Shown one piece after another: positions 1-8,606 of a stretch of DNA of 64,000 nucleotides (its first letter is position 1; each line of letters opens with the position of its first letter). The notes beneath the pieces are model-generated. The model did no database searches. It was given only the letters and a program-made list of their open reading frames with translations, and was not told the DNA's origin. The DNA is from JABDGR01 sp964561455 (lineage in GTDB: Bacteria; Verrucomicrobiota; Verrucomicrobiia; Opitutales; JABDGR01): contig CAZLPS010000003.1 in assembly GCA_964561455.1 (NCBI GenBank), positions 40,905 to 104,904 on the forward strand, read 5' to 3'. Made by a program: the position numbers and the translations under genes.

Positions 1-14
1 AACCCTGATTCGCC

Positions 15-998
15 ATGAGCCTGCGCGCCCGCAAACCCCTGATTTATGCCTTTGTCGCGGGGGCGGTGGTGCTTGGGGTGATCATGGTCTATGCCTTTGG
101 CGGGGGTGAGAGTTTCGCGCGGCACGAGACCTTCTTGCTTTATTTTGATGATACGGTGAACGGGCTGGATCCAGGTTCGTCAGTCAAGTTCAGGGGTGTA
201 CCCATTGGCACAGTGGCCACCGTGCGGCTGAATTTCTACCGGGAGGCCGGCAACCGACGGGTCCCGGTCGTCATCCGATTGAATGTCGACCGCCTGCAGG
301 GCCAACTCGGAGTTTTGGAAGACCTGACCAACCCGGCGGTGCTGGCTGCTCAGGTTCGCCGCGGGTTGCGGGCGGAATTGCACTCCGAGAGCTACCTCAT
401 TGGCAGCATGTTCGTGGAACTGGATTACTTTCCCCGAGCCCCGACGCCCCCCATTACTTCCGGCACCGATTTGCCGGTGATTCCGACCATCCCCTCCGCG
501 GCGATTGCCCGCATCCAGAAAACTCAGGACATTATTGCCGGTCTGCCGTCCATTGATTTTCGCGGCAAAATTGCCGAGGCGGCCAACTATCTCGATTCGT
601 TGCGGACAAAAGTATCCGTCATTCCGTTCGCCGAGTATCATCAGAAGATTGTGGATGGTTTGGCGCCCCTGACCCGGTTCAACCCTGGCGTCGCCTCCCA
701 ACGCATTGACAACTTTCTGGCCCGGTTGGATGGGGTGCACGACCAGATTGCCGCAGCGGACACCCAGTTTGCCGCGGCCAGCCAGACTTTTGCCGCCTAT
801 AATCAGGCGGACCGGGACTTGCTGAAGAATACCGATGCCGCCGTCGTGGCCCTGGGCGACGACCTGCGCCCCGCCGCCCCCTGGCTCACCCATTTTACCC
901 ATAACCTTCAGCAGTTTACGGCCGATTTGCAGCGCCTCACCGAGAAGACGAACGCCATAGAGGATTCCCCCGGCCTCCTCCATAAACCGGCGAAATAG
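15..998 (+). CDS. MCE-domain (MlaD/PqiB-like) lipid transport protein
   Basis: 327 aa. A cytoplasmic N-terminus is followed by one membrane segment (about residues 9-28) and an MCE domain (about 38-150) with the family-typical stretch PGSSVKFRGVPIGTV near residue 54. MCE proteins of this type form periplasmic rings that carry lipids between the inner and outer membranes and usually act with an MlaE-type permease and MlaF-type ATPase. Those partners are not seen here and may lie upstream of the window. The rest of the chain is predicted helical, with Ala/Gln-rich repeats. The start is the first ATG after the window edge; an upstream start cannot be excluded. The family call is firm and the lipid substrate unknown. 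Confidence 0.85.
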   Translation: MSLRARKPLIYAFVAGAVVLGVIMVYAFGGGESFARHETFLLYFDDTVNGLDPGSSVKFRGVPIGTVATVRLNFYREAGNRRVPVVIRLNVDRLQGQLGVLEDLTNPAVLAAQVRRGLRAELHSESYLIGSMFVELDYFPRAPTPPITSGTDLPVIPTIPSAAIARIQKTQDIIAGLPSIDFRGKIAEAANYLDSLRTKVSVIPFAEYHQKIVDGLAPLTRFNPGVASQRIDNFLARLDGVHDQIAAADTQFAAASQTFAAYNQADRDLLKNTDAAVVALGDDLRPAAPWLTHFTHNLQQFTADLQRLTEKTNAIEDSPGLLHKPAK

Positions 999-1085
999 GA
1001 CCTGAAAACGGCATTTTCCGTTGACATCCGGGCCTCGGCGCGGTTTTATGACCCTTTTTCCGCATAAATTCCGGCCCATCCCACC

Positions 1086-1211
1086 ATGAAAGTCGCTTCC
1101 TCCATCAAGTCCCTCAAGGCCCGCCACCCGGGCTGCCAGGTCGTGCGCCGCAAGGGCCGGATCTACGTCATCAACAAGACGAACCCCCGCTTCAAAGCCC
1201 GCCAAGGCTAA
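1086..1211 (+). CDS. rpmJ: 50S ribosomal protein L36 (zinc-independent, 41 aa type)
   Basis: 41 aa, starting MKVASSIKSLKARHPGCQVV and ending NPRFKARQG, which matches the 41-residue L36 paralogue (E. coli YkgO type). It has a single Cys, so it lacks the Cys/His zinc ribbon of standard L36. It is part of the large ribosomal subunit. It lies 89 bases upstream of a type-B L31 gene, the same pairing as E. coli ykgM-ykgO. In other bacteria such copies replace the zinc-binding forms when zinc is scarce. Whether a zinc-binding copy exists elsewhere in this genome cannot be told from the window. Confidence 0.93.
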   Translation: MKVASSIKSLKARHPGCQVVRRKGRIYVINKTNPRFKARQG

Positions 1212-1300
1212 AAGGGTCCATCCGATTGCCGTTTATACGGTAGTCTGGTCACCAAGCTCTAAAACGCCAAGCACTTAAACACTTCACCCCCTTTCCCGCC

Positions 1301-1549
1301 GTGAAAAAAGAAGGCCATCCTGATTACCACCCGGTTTGCTTTGTGGACGTGTCCACGAGCCGGAAGTTTTTGACCCGCTCGACCATGCGCTCCAAGCAAA
1401 AGGAGGTCATTGACGGCGTCGAGTATTTTGTCGTCGTCCGCGACGTGACGAGTGACTCCCACCCGGCCTATACGGGCGAAAAGCGCTTCGTGGACAGCGC
1501 CGGCCGCGTCGAGAAGTTCAAGAGCAAGTTCCAGCGCCTGAGGAAGTAG
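1301..1549 (+). CDS. rpmE2: 50S ribosomal protein L31, type B
   Basis: 82 aa, starting MKKEGHPDYHPVCFVDVSTS, with the type-B insertion GEKRFVDSAGRVEKFKSKF at the C-terminus. This is the long, zinc-free form of L31 (E. coli YkgM type) and lacks the CxxC motifs of the zinc form. It sits at the large-subunit side of the inter-subunit bridges. It follows rpmJ on the same strand and is probably co-transcribed. A GC stem-loop 43 bases after its stop may end the transcript. Confidence 0.93.
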   Translation: MKKEGHPDYHPVCFVDVSTSRKFLTRSTMRSKQKEVIDGVEYFVVVRDVTSDSHPAYTGEKRFVDSAGRVEKFKSKFQRLRK

Positions 1550-1591
1550 GGGCGGGAGGCAGTGGAGGAAGAGTGAAGGGCGAAAAGAGTA

Positions 1592-1611
1592 AAACCCGGC
1601 AAGACGGGTTT
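1592..1611 (+). terminator. Stem-loop after rpmE2
   Basis: Perfect 7-bp inverted repeat (AAACCCG / CGGGTTT) with a 6-base loop, located 43 bases downstream of the L31 stop. There is no clear T-run, so termination is only a suggestion. Confidence 0.4.
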
Positions 1612-1754
1612 CCGGTTGCCCTCAACAGGTCTGTTCGCGGCGACTGGGCCCGACGGTGCTTATAAAATGCGCGCCGGAAAAGGATTGTTGATTGGGGGGG
1701 GGGACGTCATTAGATTGCCGGTGGACAGCAAGGGCACCTTGAACCCACCAACCC

Positions 1755-2099
1755 ATGAAAATCAGTGATCTAATTTTTACCGGATTCAATGGCCGGGTGG
1801 CGGCTCTTGACCGGCAATCGGGGGACATCGTCTGGAAGTGGGCGGCCCCGAAGGGCATTCAATATGTGTCCCTCTTGTTGGACGGAGATCGGTTGGTCGT
1901 TTCCGTTAATGGCTACATGTACGGGCTGAATCCCCTGACGGGGGAACTGCTGTGGCACAATGACATGCCCGGCTTTGGCATGGGCGTGGCATCGCTCGTT
2001 TCGATCAACGGGGTGTCCTCGAATGCTTCGGTGCCGGGCGCTGCGGCCGCACATGCTGCGCAAGCGGCGGCGGCGAGTTCCGCTGCGGTGGTCCACTAA
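1755..2099 (+). CDS. Short PQQ-like beta-propeller repeat protein
   Basis: 114 aa. Residues 5-75 contain two PQQ-like repeat blades: GRVAALDRQSGDIVWKW, and the stretch YMYGLNPLTGELLWHNDMPG. These match the blade pattern of BamB and PQQ-dependent dehydrogenases, where a conserved Trp ends each strand. Two blades cannot make a full propeller, so the protein may oligomerise or bind a partner. The C-terminus is an Ala-rich low-complexity tail. No signal peptide is seen, which argues against a BamB role. The function is unknown. Confidence 0.7.
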   Translation: MKISDLIFTGFNGRVAALDRQSGDIVWKWAAPKGIQYVSLLLDGDRLVVSVNGYMYGLNPLTGELLWHNDMPGFGMGVASLVSINGVSSNASVPGAAAAHAAQAAAASSAAVVH

Positions 2100-2184
2100 T
2101 TCAATCCCTGCTCGAGATTTCCGCGGTCATGCCAAAAGGAAACTTTTTTGCGGAGTCTGGTTGGCCTGGTCGCCGGTAAATCAA

Positions 2185-2469
2185 CTACTTTCCCCGACGC
2201 ACTTTATTTTTTTCGTCTTCGCGGTCTTCCTCGATGCTGGTGCGTTCGCGGCGGAGCTGGACGTTGAGTTTTTCGAATTCCTCGGCGTTGCCGGCGGCGC
2301 GGGCGGCGGCGATTTGCTGGTTGAGGAAAATTTCGCGTTCGGCGAGCTTGGCCTTGTAGCGTTGGTTGATGTCGGCGAGCTGTTTTTTTTGCGCAGGGGT
2401 GAGTTCAGGGGTGGCTTCGCCGTCGGCGGCTTTGAGGCGTTCCATGGCGAGTTCGTAGGCGGATTTCAT
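2185..2469 (-). CDS. Small charged helical protein, unknown function
   Basis: 94 aa from MKSAYELAMERLKAADG; a longer ORF begins 36 bases upstream, but this ATG is the better start. The chain is highly charged and rich in Lys, Glu and Ala, with a heptad-like pattern suggesting a coiled coil (about residues 25-85). It ends in a basic stretch (KNKVRRGK). No catalytic motif or signal peptide is visible. It is convergent with the PQQ-like gene and followed upstream by a short tandem repeat and comEC on the same strand. Small coiled-coil proteins of this look are common in Verrucomicrobia and lack assigned roles. Confidence 0.6.
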   Translation of the reverse strand: MKSAYELAMERLKAADGEATPELTPAQKKQLADINQRYKAKLAEREIFLNQQIAAARAAGNAEEFEKLNVQLRRERTSIEEDREDEKNKVRRGK

Positions 2470-2514
2470 GGAGATGAGGATGACGGGATGGAGCGGGCAA
2501 GGCAAGGAATCTCA

Positions 2515-2553
2515 CGCGAAGCCGCGAAGTCGCGAAGTCGCGAAGTCGCGAAG
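2515..2553. repeat. 8-bp tandem repeat (about 4.9 copies)
   Basis: Unit CGCGAAGT repeated about five times, with one variant base in the first copy. It lies between the small coiled-coil gene and comEC. It is probably a slippage-prone microsatellite. Confidence 0.75.
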
Positions 2554-2670
2554 GAGATTTTTTTGACAGAATTGACAAAATTTTTGGAATTATAGGGCGC
2601 GGTGATCTGAACCCCCGGAAATGTGTCATCACTCCCATCCCTCACCTGGCTCCCATAACTCCCAGGGGCG

Positions 2671-4413
2671 TTACGCCACCCGCACTGTGAAAATCGCCAC
2701 CACTGCCAGGATCACCACCGGCAGCACAAAATACGTCCACCGGGGCGGACGGTTTTTGGGCTGGGCGAGGAGCATCGCCGCCACGATCGCCAGGGCTGCG
2801 AGGGAACCGGCCCAGGGAGGATTCATTTGCAATTTGGCAAACAGCGCCGGGCCCACGACCGCCCAGCCGGCGACGGCGTTCATCATCCCGACCATAGCCA
2901 AGCCAATCGCATTGGCCAGCCAGGAAAGCCACGTCAATGGCGGGAAACCGCACAGGCCCGTGACTGCGGCAACCGCGCCCGACCACAGCGCCACACACGT
3001 GAGCGGGAAAAACAGCAGATTCAGGGACAGGGTGTAAGCCGAGAAAATACCAAAGAACTCGGCAGTCAGCGATGTGCTGCACAAAACGGCCGTGGTGGAC
3101 GTCGCGGCCATCGCGACCAGTTTTTCCCAGAGCCAAAGCACACATTTTTTCCAGGGCGGAAGGCTGGTGGCTGGCACGTCGCGCCAGGGCCGCCAGCGGG
3201 TATTCACGGCCGAGTAAAGCAAGGGCGCGTATAGAATTAATCCGAGCACCACGGCATACGAAAGCTCGAAGCCCGAACTGTCCAGCGCCCGCGGGTCCAT
3301 GATGAGAGTGCCGACGCCGGCGGCCAGGACGGCGGCCAGCGGGCTGCGCGCGCGCATAAACCATTTGGCGAGCAGGTACAACGTCAGCATCAGCGCCGTG
3401 CGCCGGCCGGAGGTGGTGCCGCCCGCGATTTCGACGTAGAGCCAAACGACCGCCAGGGTTAACCCTTCGCTCACGGCATGGGGGAGCCCGGGAATTCGGC
3501 GCAGGAACCACCAAAGCGCTGCCGCGAGCACCCCCACGTGCAGGCCGCTGATGGCGAAGAGGTAGATTTCGCCGGAGGCGGTGAGCGCCGCGCGCTGCGC
3601 GGGGTCGAGCTGCGTTGGTTCGCCCAGCAGGAGCCCGATGTAAATGTTGCCGAATTTTTCCTCGAGAAACTTTGGGCCATTTTGGAACATCGCCGCGAGG
3701 TGGGCGTGCTGGGAGGTGAGCCAACGGGTCCAGCCATTCGGCGGGGCCACTTCGCGCCGCAGGCGCCCGCGGGTAAGTTCGAACCAAGCGCCCTGGGAAT
3801 GCAAAAAGGCGCGAAACCGGGCAGAATCGGCGGAGGTGGGGTCAGTCGGGTCGGGTGCCAGCGTGGGCAAGTAATTCAACAGGCCGGTGACTTCGATGGT
3901 GGCGCCGCGCGGGGGTGCACTGGCGGCATTGGATACGCGGACGCGATAGGTGATGTACCAGCCGCGCAATTCGTCCAACACCGCAGGGGCGTCGACTACT
4001 TCGGCAATACCGCCGGCATAATCAGAATCGGTGCGCTGGGCAAAATTGCGGGTAACGCGCAAAGTGAGGGTGGCTTCACGAGGAGGCAGGCGGGCCCAGG
4101 CGGAAGGCGGCGCGGGCACGCGGGCCGCATGCCAGGCCCACGCAAGCAGGATGCCCGAAATCAAAAAGCATGCACCCCAGGCCCGGGCGAATTTTGGGAT
4201 TTGGAATTCTGGCGTGGGTGCGCAGATGGCCGCGGCGAGCGCGCCAAGGGCAAAGAGCAGGGCGAGGCCCACCACGACCATTGCAGGAGGGTTTGGCCAA
4301 ACTTCCGCCAGAATGTAGCCCGCGAGTAAGGCCGCCGCGACCCAGAGGATGGGGGCGCGCCGGGCCACGGTGGTGGGGCGGGGCGAATCTTGGTCCGGCG
4401 GTGCGTCCGGCAT
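2671..4413 (-). CDS. comEC: ComEC/Rec2-type DNA uptake channel
   Basis: 580 aa from MPDAPPDQDSPRPTTV. Membrane segments near residues 20-70 are followed by a soluble OB-like domain (about 110-230) and the multi-pass competence domain with the signature FAISGLHVGVLAAALWW around residue 290. ComEC forms the inner-membrane channel through which single-stranded DNA enters during transformation. The long ORF has 23 extra N-terminal residues that look non-coding. The C-terminal metallo-beta-lactamase domain found in many ComEC proteins is absent, and the chain ends after the last helices. A separate MBL-fold gene at 34.6 kb is of another type. The family call is firm. Confidence 0.88.
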   Translation of the reverse strand: MPDAPPDQDSPRPTTVARRAPILWVAAALLAGYILAEVWPNPPAMVVVGLALLFALGALAAAICAPTPEFQIPKFARAWGACFLISGILLAWAWHAARVPAPPSAWARLPPREATLTLRVTRNFAQRTDSDYAGGIAEVVDAPAVLDELRGWYITYRVRVSNAASAPPRGATIEVTGLLNYLPTLAPDPTDPTSADSARFRAFLHSQGAWFELTRGRLRREVAPPNGWTRWLTSQHAHLAAMFQNGPKFLEEKFGNIYIGLLLGEPTQLDPAQRAALTASGEIYLFAISGLHVGVLAAALWWFLRRIPGLPHAVSEGLTLAVVWLYVEIAGGTTSGRRTALMLTLYLLAKWFMRARSPLAAVLAAGVGTLIMDPRALDSSGFELSYAVVLGLILYAPLLYSAVNTRWRPWRDVPATSLPPWKKCVLWLWEKLVAMAATSTTAVLCSTSLTAEFFGIFSAYTLSLNLLFFPLTCVALWSGAVAAVTGLCGFPPLTWLSWLANAIGLAMVGMMNAVAGWAVVGPALFAKLQMNPPWAGSLAALAIVAAMLLAQPKNRPPRWTYFVLPVVILAVVAIFTVRVA

Positions 4414-4473
4414 GGTGATACTCAAACATACGAATACCCGGCGAGAGGCCAATAATAATGTTGAAGGAAGCCG

Positions 4474-4790
4474 GGACGCCACGCCGAGGCGTCCGCAGCC
4501 CGTTCGAGCAGCCTGAAAGGCTGCAGGAATGGAGCCCGGGGTTTCGCGCAGCGAAACCCCGGGCTCTGGGATGCGAATAATTCCGCGCTCTGAAAGAGCG
4601 CAGGTGTATTCTCCCGTTCTTTATTTCCTTCCTCATTCCTCCGCCCCTTTCAGGGCGGGAGAATTTTTTTGATTTCTGTACCCAGGGAAGCTCCCGCTGC
4701 GCGGGAGCTTCCCTAGGTTGGGCTCCTTCGCCCCGTTGGGGCGAAGAGACGCGGAAGACGAAATTTCGAACTTCGCCCCGTTGGGGTGAA
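4474..4790. repeat. Cluster of perfect palindromes between comEC and sulfatase
   Basis: The 448-base gap between comEC and the sulfatase holds no convincing gene and at least seven inverted repeats. They lie at 4474-4494 (7-bp arms), 4508-4524 (6 bp), 4532-4566 (16-bp arms, GCA loop), 4585-4601 (6 bp), 4684-4714 (14-bp arms, TGC loop), 4726-4746 and 4771-4790. The last two are near-identical copies around CCCCGTTGGGG. The loops GCA/TGC and TGAAA recur. This resembles REP-type intergenic repeats. No REP-associated transposase is present in the window. Confidence 0.8.
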
Positions 4791-4861
4791 TATCTGAAGA
4801 GGCGGCAATTCTGCTCTGAAATCCGGCCGGGGAACCGGGCGGCGTCGCGCAAGCGCGAGCC

Positions 4862-6289
4862 CTACGGGGCGGTGTTACCTTCCCCCGGTGCGGGAAAATT
4901 AGGGGAGGGAACGTGGGCTTGCTGCATATCGGCGCGAATTTTTTCCACGATGTCGGGGTGGTCGGCGGCGAGGTCGTGTTGTTCGGCGATGTCGGTGGCG
5001 AGGTTATAGAGTTGAATGGGGCCGGTGAGCATGGGAATGCGGACGCCTTTCCAGTCGCCGAGGCGGACGGCTTGCGAAGTGCCGTTTTCGAAGAATTCCC
5101 AATAGCAATATTCGTGCTGGGATTGGTCCTGCGCATCGCCGAGCAGCGCGGGAAGGAAATTAAGGCCGTCAATTTTTTCGGGTGGCTTTACGCCGGCAAT
5201 GGCGGCGGCAGTCGGCAGGAAATCAGGGAAATAGGCGACTTGGTTGGAGGTTGTCCCGGCGGCGATGTGGCCGGGCCAACGGGCTATGAAAGGTTCCCGG
5301 ATGCCGCCTTCATAAACGTCGCGTTTGATGCCGCGCAAGCCGCCGCTCGACTTGAAGAAGGTGGCGTCATGCCCGCCTTCCGCCTGCGGGCCATTGTCCG
5401 AGGTGAAGATGACGATGGTATTCTTGGCGAGGCCAAGTTCGTCGAGCTTGGCGAGGAGTTTGCCGACGTCGCTGTCGAGGCGGGTGACCATGGCGGCGTA
5501 GCCCTTGTCAGGCTCCGGCCAATCTTTTTGCGCGTAAATGCCCTGGCTGGGGATTTCGGAGCCGTTGGGCCGGGCCTCGTCATTGGCGTGGGGGAGGGTG
5601 GTGGCGAAATAGAGGAAGAAGGGGTTGCTTTTGTGCGCCTCCATGAATTTCAAGCCTTCGGCGAGAATGAGGTCATCACTGTAATCCACTTTCACCGAAG
5701 CAACGCCCTGGCCGTAGGGGCCCGCGTTGGGCACGATATTGCGCAGGGGCTCACGGGTGTCATTGCGGACAAGGTAAGTGGGGTAATAATTATGGGCCTG
5801 GGTTTGATCCACGTAACCGTAAAAGAAATCGAAACCTTTGTGGGTGGGTGTGCCGGCGGTGCCTTCGGAACCGAGACCCCATTTCCCGACACAGCCGGTG
5901 GCATAACCCGCCTTTTTGAGGACTTCAGCGACGGTCACGTCCTCGGGGCGCAAATCAATTTTGGCATTGCCGCGAATTTGCGTATGGCCGGTGTGCTGGC
6001 CGGTCATGAGGGTGTTGCGGGAGGGGGCACAAACCGGCGCGCCCGCATAAAATTGCAAAAATCGCACGCCCTGAGTCGCCAAGCGGTCAAGGTTGGGTGT
6101 CTGGATTAATTTTTGACCATAGCAGCCCAAATCGCCGTAGCCGGCGTCGTCTGCGAGGATGAAGAGGATGTTGGGCTTTTCCGTGGCGGTCACGCTGGCG
6201 GCGGCTGATTGGCAACCCGACATGGCGGCGGCGAGGGACAGGCCTGCCAGTAAGGACGAGGGGGTGATTTTGAGCCTGGGCGAGATCAT
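4862..6289 (-). CDS. Lipoprotein sulfatase (arylsulfatase family)
   Basis: 475 aa from MISPRLKITPSSLLAG. A lipoprotein signal ends in SGC (Cys26), so the enzyme is expected to be membrane-anchored outside the cytoplasm. The sulfatase core begins KPNILFILADDAGYGDLGC, with metal-binding Asp residues. The modification motif CAPSR follows (Cys to be converted to formylglycine), then TGQHTGH, and later FTSDNGPQ, which supplies the second metal site. Such enzymes remove sulfate esters from glycans, and the window also holds a pectinesterase and other exported carbohydrate enzymes. Activation needs a formylglycine-generating enzyme. The FGE-like fusion at 35.7 kb lacks the catalytic cysteines and is unlikely to supply it. 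Confidence 0.9.
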   Translation of the reverse strand: MISPRLKITPSSLLAGLSLAAAMSGCQSAAASVTATEKPNILFILADDAGYGDLGCYGQKLIQTPNLDRLATQGVRFLQFYAGAPVCAPSRNTLMTGQHTGHTQIRGNAKIDLRPEDVTVAEVLKKAGYATGCVGKWGLGSEGTAGTPTHKGFDFFYGYVDQTQAHNYYPTYLVRNDTREPLRNIVPNAGPYGQGVASVKVDYSDDLILAEGLKFMEAHKSNPFFLYFATTLPHANDEARPNGSEIPSQGIYAQKDWPEPDKGYAAMVTRLDSDVGKLLAKLDELGLAKNTIVIFTSDNGPQAEGGHDATFFKSSGGLRGIKRDVYEGGIREPFIARWPGHIAAGTTSNQVAYFPDFLPTAAAIAGVKPPEKIDGLNFLPALLGDAQDQSQHEYCYWEFFENGTSQAVRLGDWKGVRIPMLTGPIQLYNLATDIAEQHDLAADHPDIVEKIRADMQQAHVPSPNFPAPGEGNTAP

Positions 6290-6502
6290 GGTGGGGTGCG
6301 AGGGGTGGCATGGGTATCTACGCCGCCGCGCCGCCCGGCGCAAGCTTGGCAATTTTTTAGTTGATAAGGTCTCCTGAATGGTTTTAATTGTGGCCTTGAT
6401 ACTCGAAACCCGTCGGAATTACGTGAGTTTTACGCAACGCATGAATAGCTTTAAGAACCCCCTTGGGCGGCCATCCCGGCTTGACCCCAACCCTTGGCGT
6501 TG

Positions 6503-7405
6503 ATGGCGGTTCAATATACACCTACTGGGGCAGTACGTCCGCCGATGGCACCGAGACCGATGGGGCCGCGACCGATGGGGGGATCGCGCCCAATGAGTGG
6601 CGGTCGTCGGCCCTACCCGACAAACCATACGCCGCAATTGCGCAAGAATGAGCGCATCCGCGCACTCGAAGTGCGCGTCATCGGCCATGATGGCAAACAG
6701 ATTGGCATTTTGCCCACGCGCGAAGCGATGCGCATTGCGATGGGCCATGGCTTGGATTTGGTGGAAGTTTCGCCGGCCGCGCAGCCGCCGGTCTGCAAAA
6801 TCCTCGATTATGGCAAATATATGTACGAGGAGGGTAAAAAGCAGAAGCACAGCAAGCCGCACGCCTCGAAGCTCAAGGAGGTCAAATTTCGCCCGCGCAT
6901 CGAACACCACGATTATATTACGAAACTGCGCCACGCGGAAGAGTTTCTCTTTCACGGGGACAAGGTGAAGATGACGCTGTTCTTCAAAGGCCGTGAAATG
7001 GAGCACAAGGAATTGGGCTTCGAGACGATGAAGCGCGCCATTACTGACCTCGCCCACGTGGGCCTGCCGGACCAGCCGCCGCGCCTCTTCGGCCGCAACA
7101 TCAGCACCACGATTTCCGCCCTGCCCGTCAACAAGCGCAAATGGAAATATAATTTGCGCGAGGATGGCTCCGCGCCGCACGCCAAGGATTTGGGCCATGC
7201 GCCCCATGGCCATGATGACGACGAGGATGACGATGAAGACCATGGTCACGGCCACACTCACGGGCACGGCAAAGATCATCCGCATGAAGCGAAACCCGCT
7301 TCTCCAGTGCCGCCGGGCGCCACGCCTGCTTTAGTCGGTAACGTGCCGGATTCTGCCCCAGTGGCCAAGCCGCCGACCCCCGGCGCGCCGCCCGCTGGAG
7401 CGTGA
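6503..7405 (+). CDS. infC: Translation initiation factor IF-3 with extended tails
   Basis: 300 aa from the ATG at 6503; TTG codons 3 and 9 bases upstream are alternatives. IF-3 binds the 30S subunit and checks initiator tRNA pairing. The normal IF-3 core runs from about residue 45 (RKNERIRALEVRVIG) through the N-domain (DLVEVSPAAQPPVCKILDYG) and the C-domain (VKMTLFFKGREMEHKELG) to about 205. It is preceded by a Pro/Met/Arg-rich extension of about 40 residues. It is followed by about 90 extra residues with a dense His/Asp/Glu block and a Pro/Ala-rich end. Usual length is about 180 aa. The stop overlaps a possible GTG start of the amidase gene. No rpmI/rplT follow, unlike the common infC operon. 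Confidence 0.93.
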   Translation: MAVQYTPTGAVRPPMAPRPMGPRPMGGSRPMSGGRRPYPTNHTPQLRKNERIRALEVRVIGHDGKQIGILPTREAMRIAMGHGLDLVEVSPAAQPPVCKILDYGKYMYEEGKKQKHSKPHASKLKEVKFRPRIEHHDYITKLRHAEEFLFHGDKVKMTLFFKGREMEHKELGFETMKRAITDLAHVGLPDQPPRLFGRNISTTISALPVNKRKWKYNLREDGSAPHAKDLGHAPHGHDDDEDDDEDHGHGHTHGHGKDHPHEAKPASPVPPGATPALVGNVPDSAPVAKPPTPGAPPAGA

Positions 7406-7428
7406 GCCACGCGCTCCCACTCCGTGCC

Positions 7429-8592
7429 ATGTCACAGGCCGACCCCGCCTGGAGAGCCCAACTTGCCCGCCGGAAGCTGTCGGCGCGGCTGAGTATGGTA
7501 CTATGCTGTTTGATCGCGCTTTTTGCGCCGATGGTGCGGGCGGCGGATGCGACGATTGCCGGCCTGACCTACCGACCGCTGACGGACATCGCGAAGCTCT
7601 ACGACATGAAAACAAGCTGGGAGGCGCCCGGCAAAACGATGCAGCTGCAAAATCAATACTGCACGATTACCGGCACGCTAAGTGAGCGGATTCTGCGCAT
7701 CAACAACGAGCCCGTCGCGCTGGGCTACCCGATTGTCCAGAAGCAGGGGGTGTTTTACCTTTCAAAATCAGATTTCGACAGCCAGCTCTTTCCCCTTCTC
7801 TCGCCGGGTCAGATTCCCGGCCCGGTGCCGGGGCTGCATCGAATCGTGATTGATCCAGGCCACGGCGGCAACGACCCGGGCACGGAGGTCTTCCCCGGCG
7901 GAAAAACTCCGGTGGCAGGTTCGAATGTCAAAGCCTTGGACAATGAAAAGACCCATACGCTGGAGGTGGGCATTCTGTTGGCCGCAGAATTGCGCAAGCG
8001 GGGGTACGAAGTCATTCTGACCCGCACGACCGATTTCAATGTGGAAAAGGTCGACCGAACGGCGGTGGCCAACAAAGCCAACGCGGACCTCTTTATCAGC
8101 GTCCATTTCAATGAAGCGGATCAGGACTATGTGAATGGCACGGAAGTTTTGGTGCAGACGCCGCCGGGGCAGGCCTCCACCGCCCAGAAAATAACGGAGG
8201 CGACGAAGGAAGTTTCCCCGGGAAATCGTTTTGACGCGTGGAATATCATTGCGGGGTTTTCGATGGAAAGGGCGGTCACCAAGGCGTTGGGCACGGTCAA
8301 CCGGGGAGTTAAACGGGAGCATTTGGCCGTGCTGAAGGGCCTGAACATGCCGGGCCTGCTCGTGGAATGCGAATTTTTGAGCAATCCGGCGGCCCGGGCC
8401 AAAATCAACACGGCGGACTTCCGGCAAAAGATCGCAGTCGCGATCGCCGACGGCGTGGATTTGTACAAAGCCACGCTGGACCGTCTCCACCCGCCGCCCC
8501 TGACCCCACCCGCCGCGCCGGCGGCAGCCTCGGCGACGGCAGCTAAACCCAGGGCCACCGCCGCCGCGGCGACGGGCACGGCAAAGAAATAA
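7429..8592 (+). CDS. N-acetylmuramoyl-L-alanine amidase (Amidase_3)
   Basis: 387 aa from the ATG at 7429; a GTG at 7402 overlaps the infC stop and is an alternative. An N-terminal hydrophobic signal (around residues 20-38) directs export. A short domain of about 100 residues follows, resembling the copper-amine-oxidase-like or SH3-like folds often found before amidases. The Amidase_3 catalytic domain begins IVIDPGHGGNDPGTE (zinc His), continues with the Glu in DNEKTHTLEV and the His in SVHFNEAD, and ends with LVECEFLSN (catalytic Glu). The enzyme cuts the bond between N-acetylmuramic acid and the peptide in peptidoglycan, usually in cell separation. The tail is Ala/Pro-rich. Confidence 0.9.
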   Translation: MSQADPAWRAQLARRKLSARLSMVLCCLIALFAPMVRAADATIAGLTYRPLTDIAKLYDMKTSWEAPGKTMQLQNQYCTITGTLSERILRINNEPVALGYPIVQKQGVFYLSKSDFDSQLFPLLSPGQIPGPVPGLHRIVIDPGHGGNDPGTEVFPGGKTPVAGSNVKALDNEKTHTLEVGILLAAELRKRGYEVILTRTTDFNVEKVDRTAVANKANADLFISVHFNEADQDYVNGTEVLVQTPPGQASTAQKITEATKEVSPGNRFDAWNIIAGFSMERAVTKALGTVNRGVKREHLAVLKGLNMPGLLVECEFLSNPAARAKINTADFRQKIAVAIADGVDLYKATLDRLHPPPLTPPAAPAAASATAAKPRATAAAATGTAKK

Positions 8593-8606
8593 AGGGCGAA
8601 CGCCTT

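Noticed and set aside
4913..6109. 398-aa plus-strand ORF opposite the sulfatase
   Set aside because: Antisense shadow; the sulfatase on the minus strand has all catalytic motifs.
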